Of a stretch of DNA of 64,000 nt, positions 54,106-62,648 are shown piece after piece. Location: assembly GCA_035515055.1 (NCBI GenBank), contig DATJBV010000068.1, forward strand, positions 41,186 through 105,185, given 5' to 3'. The notes beneath the pieces are model-generated. The model saw only the letters and a program-made list of their open reading frames with translations. It did not search any database and was not told the DNA's origin. This DNA comes from Pollutimonas sp035515055 (GTDB lineage Bacteria; Pseudomonadota; Gammaproteobacteria; Burkholderiales; Burkholderiaceae_B). The position numbers were made by a program, and so were the translations under genes. Each line of letters begins with the position of its first letter. The stretch's first letter is position 1.

Positions 54106-57100
54106 TTCTTTCTTTCTACCCAACGCTGAAACATATTCCGATAGGCGTCTTCAACCTTTCGAGCGAATTTAGGCTCATCCATCATTGGGCTCTTTTTTAG
54201 TTCGTCCCGCAGTCTTAAGCGCGTGTGCGCCAGCCGTGGCACATCGCTGGCCAAATCAAGCACTTTATCTACATATTCTTCTTCGCTGCGTGCTATCCAT
54301 TCTGGATGCCCAACGCCGTTTAATATGGACGCTCCAATGCCGCCAACACCGGGCCGACCCGTTAAGGTGACATAGGGAATGCCCATGCATAAGGTGTCGA
54401 ATAAAGTGGTACCCGAGTTGTGCGGGAAACAGTCGAGGCCAATATCTACGCTACGCAAGGAATTCCATGGGGGGGACTCATACATTAGCAATAAGCGCTC
54501 ATTGCCTACGCCGTACTCGGCAAAGCGGGCGATAAGTTTATCGCACACACTAGCGTCAGCGTAATTTATGCTATTTACTATTAACTTCGATGAGGGTAGT
54601 TTCTTTAGAATTTTCGCCCAGGTCTTTATCACCAATGGATTAATACGAATCGCGCGTGTTAACGTACCAAAAGTAATGGCTCCATTCTGCAGGGCTGGCA
54701 GGGTGCCGACTTCGCCGATGGATGTCCAGTCTGCCCGATAAACATAATTGCTCGTAGGCAAGCGCCAAGGCTGTTCCGCAAAGACCGATTCCGACCCGGG
54801 TGGGCACAGGCTGTCATCCCCAAGGAAATAATCAATCGCCGACAAACCCGTTGTATAGCCATAGCCCAGCCATGTCAATGAAACCGGCGCTGGCTTACGC
54901 GCGAACACTCCCAGACGGTTCCCCGCAGTATGCCCGGCCACGTCCACCAATATATCGATCTCGTCGGCCCGGATCTTTGCAGTCAGTGCGTCATCGTCCA
55001 ATCCTAAAACGGAAAGCCAGTGATCAACATAAGATTTATAGCGTTGCGTAACCGCGTCCTCTTTGGTTTGATTAGCGTAAGCGTAGACCTCAACGACTTC
55101 ATGGTCGTGATTGGCAATCAGGGGCTCGAGGAATTTGCTAACTGCATGATTATTAAAATCCGGAGATAGATAACCGATTTTTAATTTTCTGTTTGTGTTT
55201 CTCTTGTTTTTGTGAGCTCGCCATTTATCCTTATGCAAAGAATAGATATTTTTATCGAAATTCGAATATTCCGCATAAATCTCTTTTTCGCCCTTGCTTA
55301 CGCTATAGTTCAGGGCAAATAAATAGGAGTGTGTCAACTGCACCAATAAAGCACTATTTGAAGCTGATTTTTGAATTGCTGAATGAAGCACTAATTCAGC
55401 GTCGGAATGGTTGCCCTGTGACAAAAGCGCGTTGGCTAAATTTAAATGCGCCGCCGCATTTGTCGGGTTACATTCAATTTCACGGCGAAAATAAGCTTCG
55501 GCCTTAGTGTTTTCATTCAAGCTCAGGTATAGATTTCCCCACATGAAGTTTTTATTGCTCAACTGTGGATTCAATTCCAACGCGTAGTTCAAAGCCAGTC
55601 TTGCTTCCCATAGGCGATTACACGCGTTCAAGGCGGCGATGAGGTATTCGTATGCACGAGCATCGTTATCGCCCAACCGTAATGCCTGCAAATGTGCTGG
55701 TAACGACGGGATATACTGTTTGGACTCGACTTGAATGCGGCCAAGTTGGTACCAGCCTTCCTGTAGTTCGGGATACTTTTCTGTTAATTGGCGTGCGAAG
55801 GGTTCTGCCAGTTGAGCGTTGCCGGCGTTAAATAGCGAATTTATCTTGCTAATTTGGCTGGAAACCTGTGGAATTACCACGGCTGGGGAATCTTTGCTTT
55901 CCACGGACAAGCCGGTAATTTTGCAGCGCGCAAGCGCCGATATATATTCGCCCCAACAGGGCATTTCGCCTTTAGAAATTTCAAGAGCGGCAAAAAGCAG
56001 GTTATGCCAGGGTTGCGCTCCGCCCAAAAGCATGCCGGATCGGCGCAGCTTGATCAGCAGCTTGTTCAGCAAGTCGGGCGTGATTGATGTTGAAAGATCG
56101 GGCGATGCATCTTCAGTGGTAGCCTGCGTAGCTTCCGCCGTTACAGTCTTTGCTATGGTCTGCGCCTGTAGTAGTTCCGGCTGGATATTAGGCTTCCATA
56201 TCCGTAGTACTGCGGCTTCTATATCAGAGAAATCATAATGAAAGGCTTGATTCCAAAGATTGGCAACGGTCGATTTCTGATTGACTGCAGGGGTGGTAAT
56301 ATTTAATGACAAGCTCGGCATAACGCGCACTTGTTGCTCTTGCGGTGCGTCGTACGGTCCAGCTCCTAGACAATATTGAATACCTTCGCTGCCTCCCTCG
56401 AACCAACCTTTCAATAGGTTGACCACCTTTTTGCGTATGGTCTCTGGATCTTTAGATGGCGCTGCTTTTTCTGCTGCGTGGACGAGGGCTTCAACAGGCA
56501 GGCTGGCTGGCCATACGTGCTCCAGGGCGTTAAGCGTGGCAATAACGACAGGGTCGTTAACCAAGATTAGGCGATTATTGGGATCAGTATAGGCGACTGT
56601 TTCTATATCCGTGTTAGTAGCCTGTACTTGTACAAGCGCACTAGCCCAATTAAGGTCGGCGAGACGGTCGAATTGAATTTCTCTGGCAGGGCCCGTAGCG
56701 CGTTGCGACTTTACCAGCACACTATGTCGGGATGCTCGCCCGGTGGTGAAGTCCAGATACTGCAACCGCATGGCGGCTGGCTGGCCAAGGCCAATAACAC
56801 TGTTTGCCGTGGCCACCGAAACGCCATAGTTCGAAGCTAAATCAAATTGCGGTTCTGCGTCGCCGATGCAAGTAAGGTTCGCCTGAGCCGCGCGGCCAAT
56901 GAATTCAATGAAATAGCAGGGAGTTCCCCCTTCGCTCAAGGCGGATTGAATACCTTCGGCGTCAATGCGTTCACGCATTACCGCAGAGGCCTTGTATAAA
57001 CTGTTTGCCATCGGGCCAGCATGGGCTAAACCATCGGTAAATAGTGCCAAGGCGGCCCTGGCCTGCCCCTCCATTTCCGCTATATTGGTGCTATTGGCAC

Positions 57101-57626
57101 TATGCATAAGCATGGCGTCTCTTACTGCTTCTGTCGCTTTCGCTCCAGGATAGATGTCGTAAGCAATACAGGCAATACCCAGTGGGGATAGTAGCGATTC
57201 ACACGCCTGCAACATAGCCTGCGCCGCCTGTGGTGCGAGGATATTGTACAGATTGGGTACCAGAATATAGTCAAATTGCCCTATTTGTTCCGGGTCCAAG
57301 TCAGTCACTTCTGCGGCTACGATGTGTAAATTGCTGAGCCCCATCTTGGAGGCGATATGTGCCCCCTGCGATTGTTCAGCGTGATTGTTACATAAGCCAA
57401 GTAGCTGGGCGTTGGGGTTGGCAAGGGCGTAAGGAATCAAGTGATTGCCAGCACCGCTTCCCACCAGCAATACGCGGGCATACTCTAACGGTATGGAATC
57501 CATGCCATAAAGATGGGCGGCGGCCCGTAGCCTGATTAGCGAGAGTTTGGGAAAGATCGGGTTATTAATTGCGGGGGTTGCAGGAGCTTCTTGCGCTTCA
57601 GTAATTGGGTGGGTATTGCTGGACAT
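54102..57626 (-). CDS. Methyltransferase-like/TPR/GT41 (OGT-SPINDLY) fusion, probable flagellin glycosyltransferase
   Basis: A 1174-residue protein from ATG 57626, which has GGAG four bases upstream. Residues about 25-190 resemble class I methyltransferases of the type carrying a methyltransferase-regulatory domain (RLRAAAHLYG, LLVGSGAG). A regulatory-domain-like part (about 280-480) follows. About 590-790 are TPR repeats. About 815-1150 are an O-GlcNAc-transferase/SPINDLY catalytic domain (IGYLSPDFNNHAVSKFLEPL, KPAPVSLTWLGYGYTTGL, DCFPHNSGTTLFDTLCMGIP). The SAM site looks degenerate (see findings). The gene follows fliC on the same strand, behind a terminator; the bases look more AT-rich than the flagellar genes. 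I infer that it glycosylates flagellin Ser/Thr; the donor sugar is unknown. Confidence 0.85.
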   Translation of the reverse strand: MSSNTHPITEAQEAPATPAINNPIFPKLSLIRLRAAAHLYGMDSIPLEYARVLLVGSGAGNHLIPYALANPNAQLLGLCNNHAEQSQGAHIASKMGLSNLHIVAAEVTDLDPEQIGQFDYILVPNLYNILAPQAAQAMLQACESLLSPLGIACIAYDIYPGAKATEAVRDAMLMHSANSTNIAEMEGQARAALALFTDGLAHAGPMANSLYKASAVMRERIDAEGIQSALSEGGTPCYFIEFIGRAAQANLTCIGDAEPQFDLASNYGVSVATANSVIGLGQPAAMRLQYLDFTTGRASRHSVLVKSQRATGPAREIQFDRLADLNWASALVQVQATNTDIETVAYTDPNNRLILVNDPVVIATLNALEHVWPASLPVEALVHAAEKAAPSKDPETIRKKVVNLLKGWFEGGSEGIQYCLGAGPYDAPQEQQVRVMPSLSLNITTPAVNQKSTVANLWNQAFHYDFSDIEAAVLRIWKPNIQPELLQAQTIAKTVTAEATQATTEDASPDLSTSITPDLLNKLLIKLRRSGMLLGGAQPWHNLLFAALEISKGEMPCWGEYISALARCKITGLSVESKDSPAVVIPQVSSQISKINSLFNAGNAQLAEPFARQLTEKYPELQEGWYQLGRIQVESKQYIPSLPAHLQALRLGDNDARAYEYLIAALNACNRLWEARLALNYALELNPQLSNKNFMWGNLYLSLNENTKAEAYFRREIECNPTNAAAHLNLANALLSQGNHSDAELVLHSAIQKSASNSALLVQLTHSYLFALNYSVSKGEKEIYAEYSNFDKNIYSLHKDKWRAHKNKRNTNRKLKIGYLSPDFNNHAVSKFLEPLIANHDHEVVEVYAYANQTKEDAVTQRYKSYVDHWLSVLGLDDDALTAKIRADEIDILVDVAGHTAGNRLGVFARKPAPVSLTWLGYGYTTGLSAIDYFLGDDSLCPPGSESVFAEQPWRLPTSNYVYRADWTSIGEVGTLPALQNGAITFGTLTRAIRINPLVIKTWAKILKKLPSSKLIVNSINYADASVCDKLIARFAEYGVGNERLLLMYESPPWNSLRSVDIGLDCFPHNSGTTLFDTLCMGIPYVTLTGRPGVGGIGASILNGVGHPEWIARSEEEYVDKVLDLASDVPRLAHTRLRLRDELKKSPMMDEPKFARKVEDAYRNMFQRWVERKK

Positions 57627-57704
57627 AAAGCTCCGGGTAGTTCGCGCTGAATATGGACTTCTGAGCAGTATACGCGCGGCGCCGATAGTCCAAATACTCA
57701 ATGA

Positions 57705-57734
57705 AAAAGGCAAGCTGGCTTCAGCTTGCCTTTT
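57705..57734. terminator. Terminator after fliC (bidirectional)
   Basis: A perfect 13-bp stem, AAAAGGCAAGCTG and CAGCTTGCCTTTT, with a 4-base loop. On the minus strand it ends in a run of T and lies about 70 bases after the fliC stop. It insulates fliC from the downstream glycosyltransferase gene. Confidence 0.9.
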
Positions 57735-57803
57735 AGCGCTTTTTACACAGAGGGCGGCGCCGATTTAAAGCACCGCCTTCCGTTCTGCGATCTAACTTAC
57801 CAA

Positions 57804-58949
57804 TTAACGCAACAGCGACAGCACTGTTTGCGGAACTTGGTTTGCCTGTGCCAGAACCGAAGTTCCAGCTTGTTGCAGAATCTGTGCACGAGTCATGTTG
57901 GACACTTCAACTGCGTAGTCCGAATCTTCGATGCGTGAACGTGCCGACGACAGGTTTGTGACGGTATTGTTCAGATTGGCAATAGTCGATTGGAAACGGT
58001 TTTGCACCGCACCCAATTCGCCGCGCAGGCTGTCGACTTGTGCAAGAGCGCTGTCAACTGCAGCCAATGGGTCGGCGCTTTGCTTGAACGACGCCTTGGA
58101 GAAGTCGAGCTTGGTGATGGAAATCGTAGCTTGAGTGGCGCTGGTCGTTGTGTCGACGTCTTTGGCTTGGATTGCTACGTACAGCTTCTCGCCAGCAGTC
58201 ACGCCAGCACGGCTAGCAGTCGAGTGCGCAGTAACTTCGGCAAAGTAGTTGTTGTTCGAATCCATGACGATGGCGTACGTTGCATTGGTTCCACCAAGGT
58301 CTGCCACGCCGGCGGCAGTACCTGCCGCTGTAGTAATGGAGGCGGACGAATTGGTGCCGTAAGCAGCTGCGCCAACGAATGTCTTGACCGTAGCCGAGGT
58401 CTGGGTGCCTGTACCGTCAGGACCAGCAACGCTGAAAGTGCGCAGGCTCAGTTTGCCGCTGTCGATTTGCTTCAGATTGATGTCGATCGTTTGGCCGTCG
58501 TTGGCACCAACCTGGATCTTCAGGGTGTCGTCTTTGGCCAGAACTTTAACGCCGTTGAACTGAGTCTGCTCGGAGACACGGTTGATTTCGCTCAGGCGCT
58601 GGGCGATTTCTTCTTGGATCGATTGCAAGTCGGAAACCGAGTTTGTGCCGTTGGCGGCTTGAACCGACAGTTCGCGAACGCGCTGCAAGTTGTTGTTGAT
58701 TTCGTTCAACGAACCTTCGGTCGTTTGTGCGATCGAGATACCGTCGTTGGCGTTACGTGTGGCTTGCGTCAGGCCGCGGATGTTGGCGGTGAAGCGGTTA
58801 GCAATGGCCTGGCCGGCGGCGTCGTCTTTGGCGCTGTTGATGCGCATGCCGGACGACAGGCGCTCAATGGCGGTGCCCAGAGCCGATTGAGATTTTTGCA
58901 GGTTACCTTGCGCAATCAGGGAAAGCGAGTTGGTGTTGATGACTGACAT
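57804..58949 (-). CDS. fliC: Flagellin FliC, major filament protein
   Basis: A 381-residue flagellin. Conserved N-terminal (MSVINTNSLSLIAQ, IERLSSGMRINSAKDDAAGQ) and C-terminal (SRIEDSDYAVEVSNMTRAQI, PQTVLSLLR) helices flank a Ser/Thr/Ala-rich centre (about 185-300), a suitable target for O-glycosylation. ATG 58949 has AGGAG seven bases upstream. A sigma-28 promoter (59083-59109) and a strong terminator (57705) mark a single-gene, highly expressed unit. FliS (42396) is its probable chaperone. Confidence 0.97.
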   Translation of the reverse strand: MSVINTNSLSLIAQGNLQKSQSALGTAIERLSSGMRINSAKDDAAGQAIANRFTANIRGLTQATRNANDGISIAQTTEGSLNEINNNLQRVRELSVQAANGTNSVSDLQSIQEEIAQRLSEINRVSEQTQFNGVKVLAKDDTLKIQVGANDGQTIDINLKQIDSGKLSLRTFSVAGPDGTGTQTSATVKTFVGAAAYGTNSSASITTAAGTAAGVADLGGTNATYAIVMDSNNNYFAEVTAHSTASRAGVTAGEKLYVAIQAKDVDTTTSATQATISITKLDFSKASFKQSADPLAAVDSALAQVDSLRGELGAVQNRFQSTIANLNNTVTNLSSARSRIEDSDYAVEVSNMTRAQILQQAGTSVLAQANQVPQTVLSLLR

Positions 58950-59082
58950 GAATGACTCCTGAGGGGAATAAATTCGGCGAAACTGGCTCCGCCTGGTTGC
59001 CAAGAAGAAAAAAGCCTGTTTTGCACCGCGTGTTGCTTAGTTCGGTAGTAAAGCAAAGCCGGTTTCCTCCTGTTCATAGGCA

Positions 59083-59109
59083 TTAACGGCCCAGGGTTGG
59101 TGAACTTTA
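59083..59109 (-). promoter_or_regulatory. Sigma-28 (FliA) promoter of fliC
   Basis: Minus strand: TAAAGTTC, 11 bases, GCCGTTAA. It matches the FliA consensus at 7 of 8 in each box with canonical spacing. It lies about 135 bases before the fliC ATG, giving a long 5' leader. Confidence 0.88.
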
Positions 59110-59219
59110 GGGAAGGCCGGAAAATTGTTTGGACGGAGGCTGTATAGCGAGCCGTTTAGTACCAGGGCGTCCAGTAGACGCTTGCGGTGTGCCGCACTGT
59201 CCAATTAATGGCAAATACA

Positions 59220-59972
59220 TTACCTTTCGCCAATATTCGATTGTGCCTCCGTCAATACCGGCGCTTCACCAACCTGCATGTTGCGGCGACGGCGGACAGC
59301 CAGCCATTTCCCCGCCACCACAACAATCCCCGAGCCAGTCGCTTCCACAGCAACCTTTAGCACCGGGCTGGGTGTCCCCAGTTGCTCCACCATGAACACG
59401 TCGGTGATCAGCATCCCACCGGCAATCCAGCCCAACAGTCCAGCGCCCAATGTCACCACGACAGGGAAGCGATCGATGAGCTTTAGCACAAGGGTGCTGC
59501 CCCACACGATAATGGGCACGCTTACGCATAGCCCAAAGATCACGTAATAAATCTGATGATCGGCATGGGTGTTCTGCGCAGCGCCCGCTATGGCAATCAC
59601 ATTGTCCAAGCTCATGGCGAAGTCGGCGACGATGATGGTCTTGATCGCCGACATGACAGATGTGCCACCGGTGACGTTCCCATGCTCGTCCTCGGCCGGG
59701 GCCAGTAGCTTGATGCCGATCCACAGCAATAAGACGCAACCGACGACCTTGAGGAAGGGGATGTCGAGCAACACCAGCGCAAAGGCAATAAGTAGCACGC
59801 GCAGCACGATCGCGCCCGCGGTGCCCCACAGTATTCCCCGCATGCGCTGCGCGCGCGGCAGGTTGCGGCATGCCAGGGCGATGACGACAGCATTGTCGCC
59901 CCCCAGCAGGATGTCGATGAGAATGATCTGCAGGATGGCGCCCAAGTGGAGCGCCTCGAAGAACTCAGTCAT
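59220..59972 (-). CDS. TerC-family integral membrane protein
   Basis: A 250-residue membrane protein of the TerC/YjbE family with about seven hydrophobic helices. The family acidic motifs are present: ILIDILLGGDNAVVIAL near the N-terminus and IIVADFAMSLDNVIAIAGA in the middle, likely metal ligands. TerC proteins are linked to manganese/metal export or tellurite resistance. It is upstream of, and unrelated to, the flagellar genes. No yybP-ykoY riboswitch was recognised in its leader. Confidence 0.9.
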   Translation of the reverse strand: MTEFFEALHLGAILQIILIDILLGGDNAVVIALACRNLPRAQRMRGILWGTAGAIVLRVLLIAFALVLLDIPFLKVVGCVLLLWIGIKLLAPAEDEHGNVTGGTSVMSAIKTIIVADFAMSLDNVIAIAGAAQNTHADHQIYYVIFGLCVSVPIIVWGSTLVLKLIDRFPVVVTLGAGLLGWIAGGMLITDVFMVEQLGTPSPVLKVAVEATGSGIVVVAGKWLAVRRRRNMQVGEAPVLTEAQSNIGER

Positions 59973-60201
59973 GAGCGAGCAATCCTGGAAATGGGAACGC
60001 CACTTGGCCGCGATTGCGATAAATAGCCCGGCTGGAGTGCGCTCACTCTTCTATTCTAAAGATACTTGCGCGCAAGCTTTCAATACCGGCACTATCGTCA
60101 TGGTCACGGGATGAAGCCAACGGGCACGTACAAGTCCCTGGTCTTCCAGTTTTCATGATGTGTTCTTACCAAATACTAATCGACATTGCGGGGGTACGAA
60201 A

Positions 60202-60414
60202 ATGGTTGCGACTGCCACTCTATCCAGCAAGTTTCAGATATCTATTCCCAAGGCTGTACGTGAAAAGCAGCACTGGGAGGCCGGACAAGAGTTCGTGTTC
60301 ATTCCAAAGGGCAAGGGCGTGCTGGTGATGTCTGTACCTGAACTGGACCAGTTGGCTGGCATCGCCAAGGGTGCATGCACTGACGGTTACCGCGACCGCA
60401 AGGATCGCTACTGA
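60202..60414 (+). CDS. vapB: VapB-type (AbrB-fold) antitoxin
   Basis: A 70-residue protein with an N-terminal SpoVT-AbrB DNA-binding domain (ATLSSKFQISIPKAVREKQHWEAG) and a short C-terminal toxin-binding tail. It would bind its own promoter and a PIN-domain toxin. ATG 60202 is chosen because it starts the conserved domain. The following toxin gene is broken, so this antitoxin is probably an orphan. Confidence 0.85.
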   Translation: MVATATLSSKFQISIPKAVREKQHWEAGQEFVFIPKGKGVLVMSVPELDQLAGIAKGACTDGYRDRKDRY

Positions 60415-60658
60415 TGGCGGTGCCATCGCGTGTGGTCGATTTCTCAGCCTGGATCGAATGGCTCATCGGCAGCGCGTTGGGGAAGAATCTCGGCAGGCTT
60501 TGCTTGCTGGAAATCTGCACCGCGAATACAAGCTAGCCACCGCCGACGCCATTGTGGACGCAACAGCACGCCGTACAGGGGCCGAGCTACTGGCGTGCGA
60601 CGCGCACTTCAAAAGACTTTCAGGGGTAACGTTTTTTGCGAAGACCGACAGGCGCTAG
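60414..60658 (+). pseudogene. vapC: Degraded vapC PIN-domain toxin
   Basis: The frame starts at ATG 60414, overlapping the vapB stop as in intact vapBC pairs, with the PIN start VVDFSAWIEW. It stops early at TAG after about 40 codons. The PIN C-terminal half (KLATADAIVDATARRTGAELLACDAHF) appears in another frame up to 60658. The region is only about 80 codons against about 130 normally, so an internal deletion shifted the frame and removed about 50 residues. The toxin is very probably inactive. Confidence 0.8.
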
Positions 60659-60693
60659 GGAAATCCCCCCGTCCAACCATTCGCACACAAAGA

Positions 60694-60725
60694 AAAAGGC
60701 CGGCTCCCTAAGGAGCCGGCCTTTT
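60694..60725. terminator. Bidirectional terminator between vapC remnant and dctM
   Basis: A perfect 14-bp stem, AAAAGGCCGGCTCC and GGAGCCGGCCTTTT, with the loop CTAA, located between two convergent units. It fits a Rho-independent terminator for both. Confidence 0.9.
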
Positions 60726-60740
60726 CACATCACAACGCCT

Positions 60741-62648
60741 TTATTTGTACAGCACCTCCGGCAACCACAAGCCGATCGCGGGGAACATATACATCAGCAC
60801 GATGGCCAATATCTGTATCCCCATGAACGGCAACATGCCGGCAAAGATCTGGTTCAGCGTCACATGAGAAGGCGCGACTCCTTTCAGATAAAAGGCCGAC
60901 ATGGCCACCGGCGGCGAGAGGAATGCCGTCTGCAGGTTTAGCGCAACCAGTAGACCGAAGAACAACGGGTCTATTTGGTAGTGCGCCAGCAGGGGCAGGA
61001 AGATGGGCATGAAAATCACGATGATTTCCGTCCATTCCAGCGGCCAGCCCAGCAGGAAGATGACCACTTGCGCCAGGATCAGGAACTGCATGGGGCTGAG
61101 ATCCATGCCCAGCACCCAGGCGTTGATGATTTCCTGGCCGCCCAGCAGCGCGAAGGCGGCCGAGAAGATGCTGGACCCGACAAACAGCCAGCACACCATG
61201 GCGCTGGTCTTGGCCGCCAGGTACACCGATTCCTTCAGCATGGCGATGTTCAAGCGGCGGTAGGCCAACGCCAGGAGTAAACCGCCAAACGATCCCATGG
61301 CCGCCGCTTCCGATGGCGTGGCCAAGCCAAACACAATACTACCCAACACAGCCAGAATCATGATGGCCAGCGGGAAGAAGGAACTAAGCAACATCTTGAA
61401 GATTTCTAGTCGTGCGAACGTAAGCATGACATAGAGGATCAGCATGAAGACGGCGCCGATGGCCAAAACGATCCAGAAGGCCAGTGGCGCGGGCCGTGCT
61501 TCGTTCGGGGCTACGGTTTCTTCTTCGTCAGCGGTGGCCTTCGCCGTCTCGGCGGGCGCGGCTGGCTCGGCTACTTCAGGTTCCGCCAGGCCACCGCCAG
61601 ATTCGGGTTCCTGCAGTCCGCCGTTATCCAGATGGTTGTTGAACTCGGCGTCCGAACCGAAGCCCATTTCCACCAGGCCGGTTGCTGCCTGTGGCAGCGG
61701 TGCCGTAACCATCTTGTAACTAAGGCCCATGATGGCCACGAACGCGATGGCCGGCAGAAGCGCAATGACGAGATGGTTGAACAGCGTGCGCATGGGAACA
61801 TTGGCGTTGCGCTTGCCTTTCATGGCGCCGATCAGCCCGGGCAAGGCCTTGTTGCTGATCGTGTGCTTGATCGTTTCGGCGAATTCCGGCAGTGTCACGC
61901 GCCGCTCCTCCGCTGACAGCGGAGGAGCGGCCTTGGGATTGAGCTTGGCCACGATCATGATGTAGATGACGTACAGCAAGGCCAGCATGATGCCGGGGAA
62001 GAAGGCGCCCGCGTACAGTTTCACGACCGAAACGCCGGCGACCGCGCCGTAAACAATCAACAAGACCGATGGCGGAATCAGGATGCCCAGGCAACCGCCG
62101 GCCGTAATGGCGCCGGCCGATAGCTTGACGCTATAGCCTGCCTTCATCATGGCGGGTAACGCCAGCAGCCCCATGAGCGTCACGACGGCGCCGACAATGC
62201 CGGTCGCCGTTGCAAAGACCGCGCAGGTAATGACGGTTGCCACAGCCAATGAACCCGGCACACGCGCCATGGCCAAATGCAGGCTCCTGAAGAGCTTTTC
62301 GATAAGGTTGGCGCGTTCGACCAAATAGCCCATGAAGATGAATAACGGCACGGCGATGAGCACGTCGTTCGTCATGACCGCATAGGTACGCAACACCATG
62401 AGGTCGAGCGTTTGCTCGATGGCGATTTGCGGGCCCATGTTTCTGTAGGCCAGATAGGCAAACATGACCCCCATGCCCATCAAGGTAAAGGCGGTGGGGA
62501 ACCCCAGCATGATCGTCACGACGATCAGTCCCAACATTAACAAACCGAGGTGGCCGTTGGTGATGTCCGCTGGCGCGGGCATCAAAATGACCAGGGCGAT
62601 GATAACTGCGGCCAATATAGAGAGGCCGAACCAGACTTCTTTTCTCAT
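60741..62648 (-). CDS. dctM: TRAP transporter large permease DctM, with internal insertion
   Basis: A 635-residue membrane protein of the TRAP-transporter large subunit family, which uses a sodium gradient to import organic acids bound by DctP. N-terminal (about 1-245) and C-terminal (about 400-635) halves carry the usual helices (GIVGAVVTLMGLLALPAMMKAGY, GCLGILIPPS, FGLATPSEAAAMG, NLQTAFLSPPVA). Between them an extra segment of about 150 residues contains a membrane helix and an acidic Pro/Ala/Glu-rich linker. Normal length is about 430. It overlaps dctQ by four bases. Confidence 0.94.
   Translation of the reverse strand: MRKEVWFGLSILAAVIIALVILMPAPADITNGHLGLLMLGLIVVTIMLGFPTAFTLMGMGVMFAYLAYRNMGPQIAIEQTLDLMVLRTYAVMTNDVLIAVPLFIFMGYLVERANLIEKLFRSLHLAMARVPGSLAVATVITCAVFATATGIVGAVVTLMGLLALPAMMKAGYSVKLSAGAITAGGCLGILIPPSVLLIVYGAVAGVSVVKLYAGAFFPGIMLALLYVIYIMIVAKLNPKAAPPLSAEERRVTLPEFAETIKHTISNKALPGLIGAMKGKRNANVPMRTLFNHLVIALLPAIAFVAIMGLSYKMVTAPLPQAATGLVEMGFGSDAEFNNHLDNGGLQEPESGGGLAEPEVAEPAAPAETAKATADEEETVAPNEARPAPLAFWIVLAIGAVFMLILYVMLTFARLEIFKMLLSSFFPLAIMILAVLGSIVFGLATPSEAAAMGSFGGLLLALAYRRLNIAMLKESVYLAAKTSAMVCWLFVGSSIFSAAFALLGGQEIINAWVLGMDLSPMQFLILAQVVIFLLGWPLEWTEIIVIFMPIFLPLLAHYQIDPLFFGLLVALNLQTAFLSPPVAMSAFYLKGVAPSHVTLNQIFAGMLPFMGIQILAIVLMYMFPAIGLWLPEVLYK

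Noticed and set aside
57990..58946. 318-codon open frame antisense to fliC
   Set aside because: It is the exact shadow of fliC; the cysteine-rich composition is typical of reverse-frame translation in a high-GC gene.
59973..60100. Possible yybP-ykoY manganese riboswitch in the TerC leader
   Set aside because: The conserved loop sequences of that riboswitch were not found in the leader.
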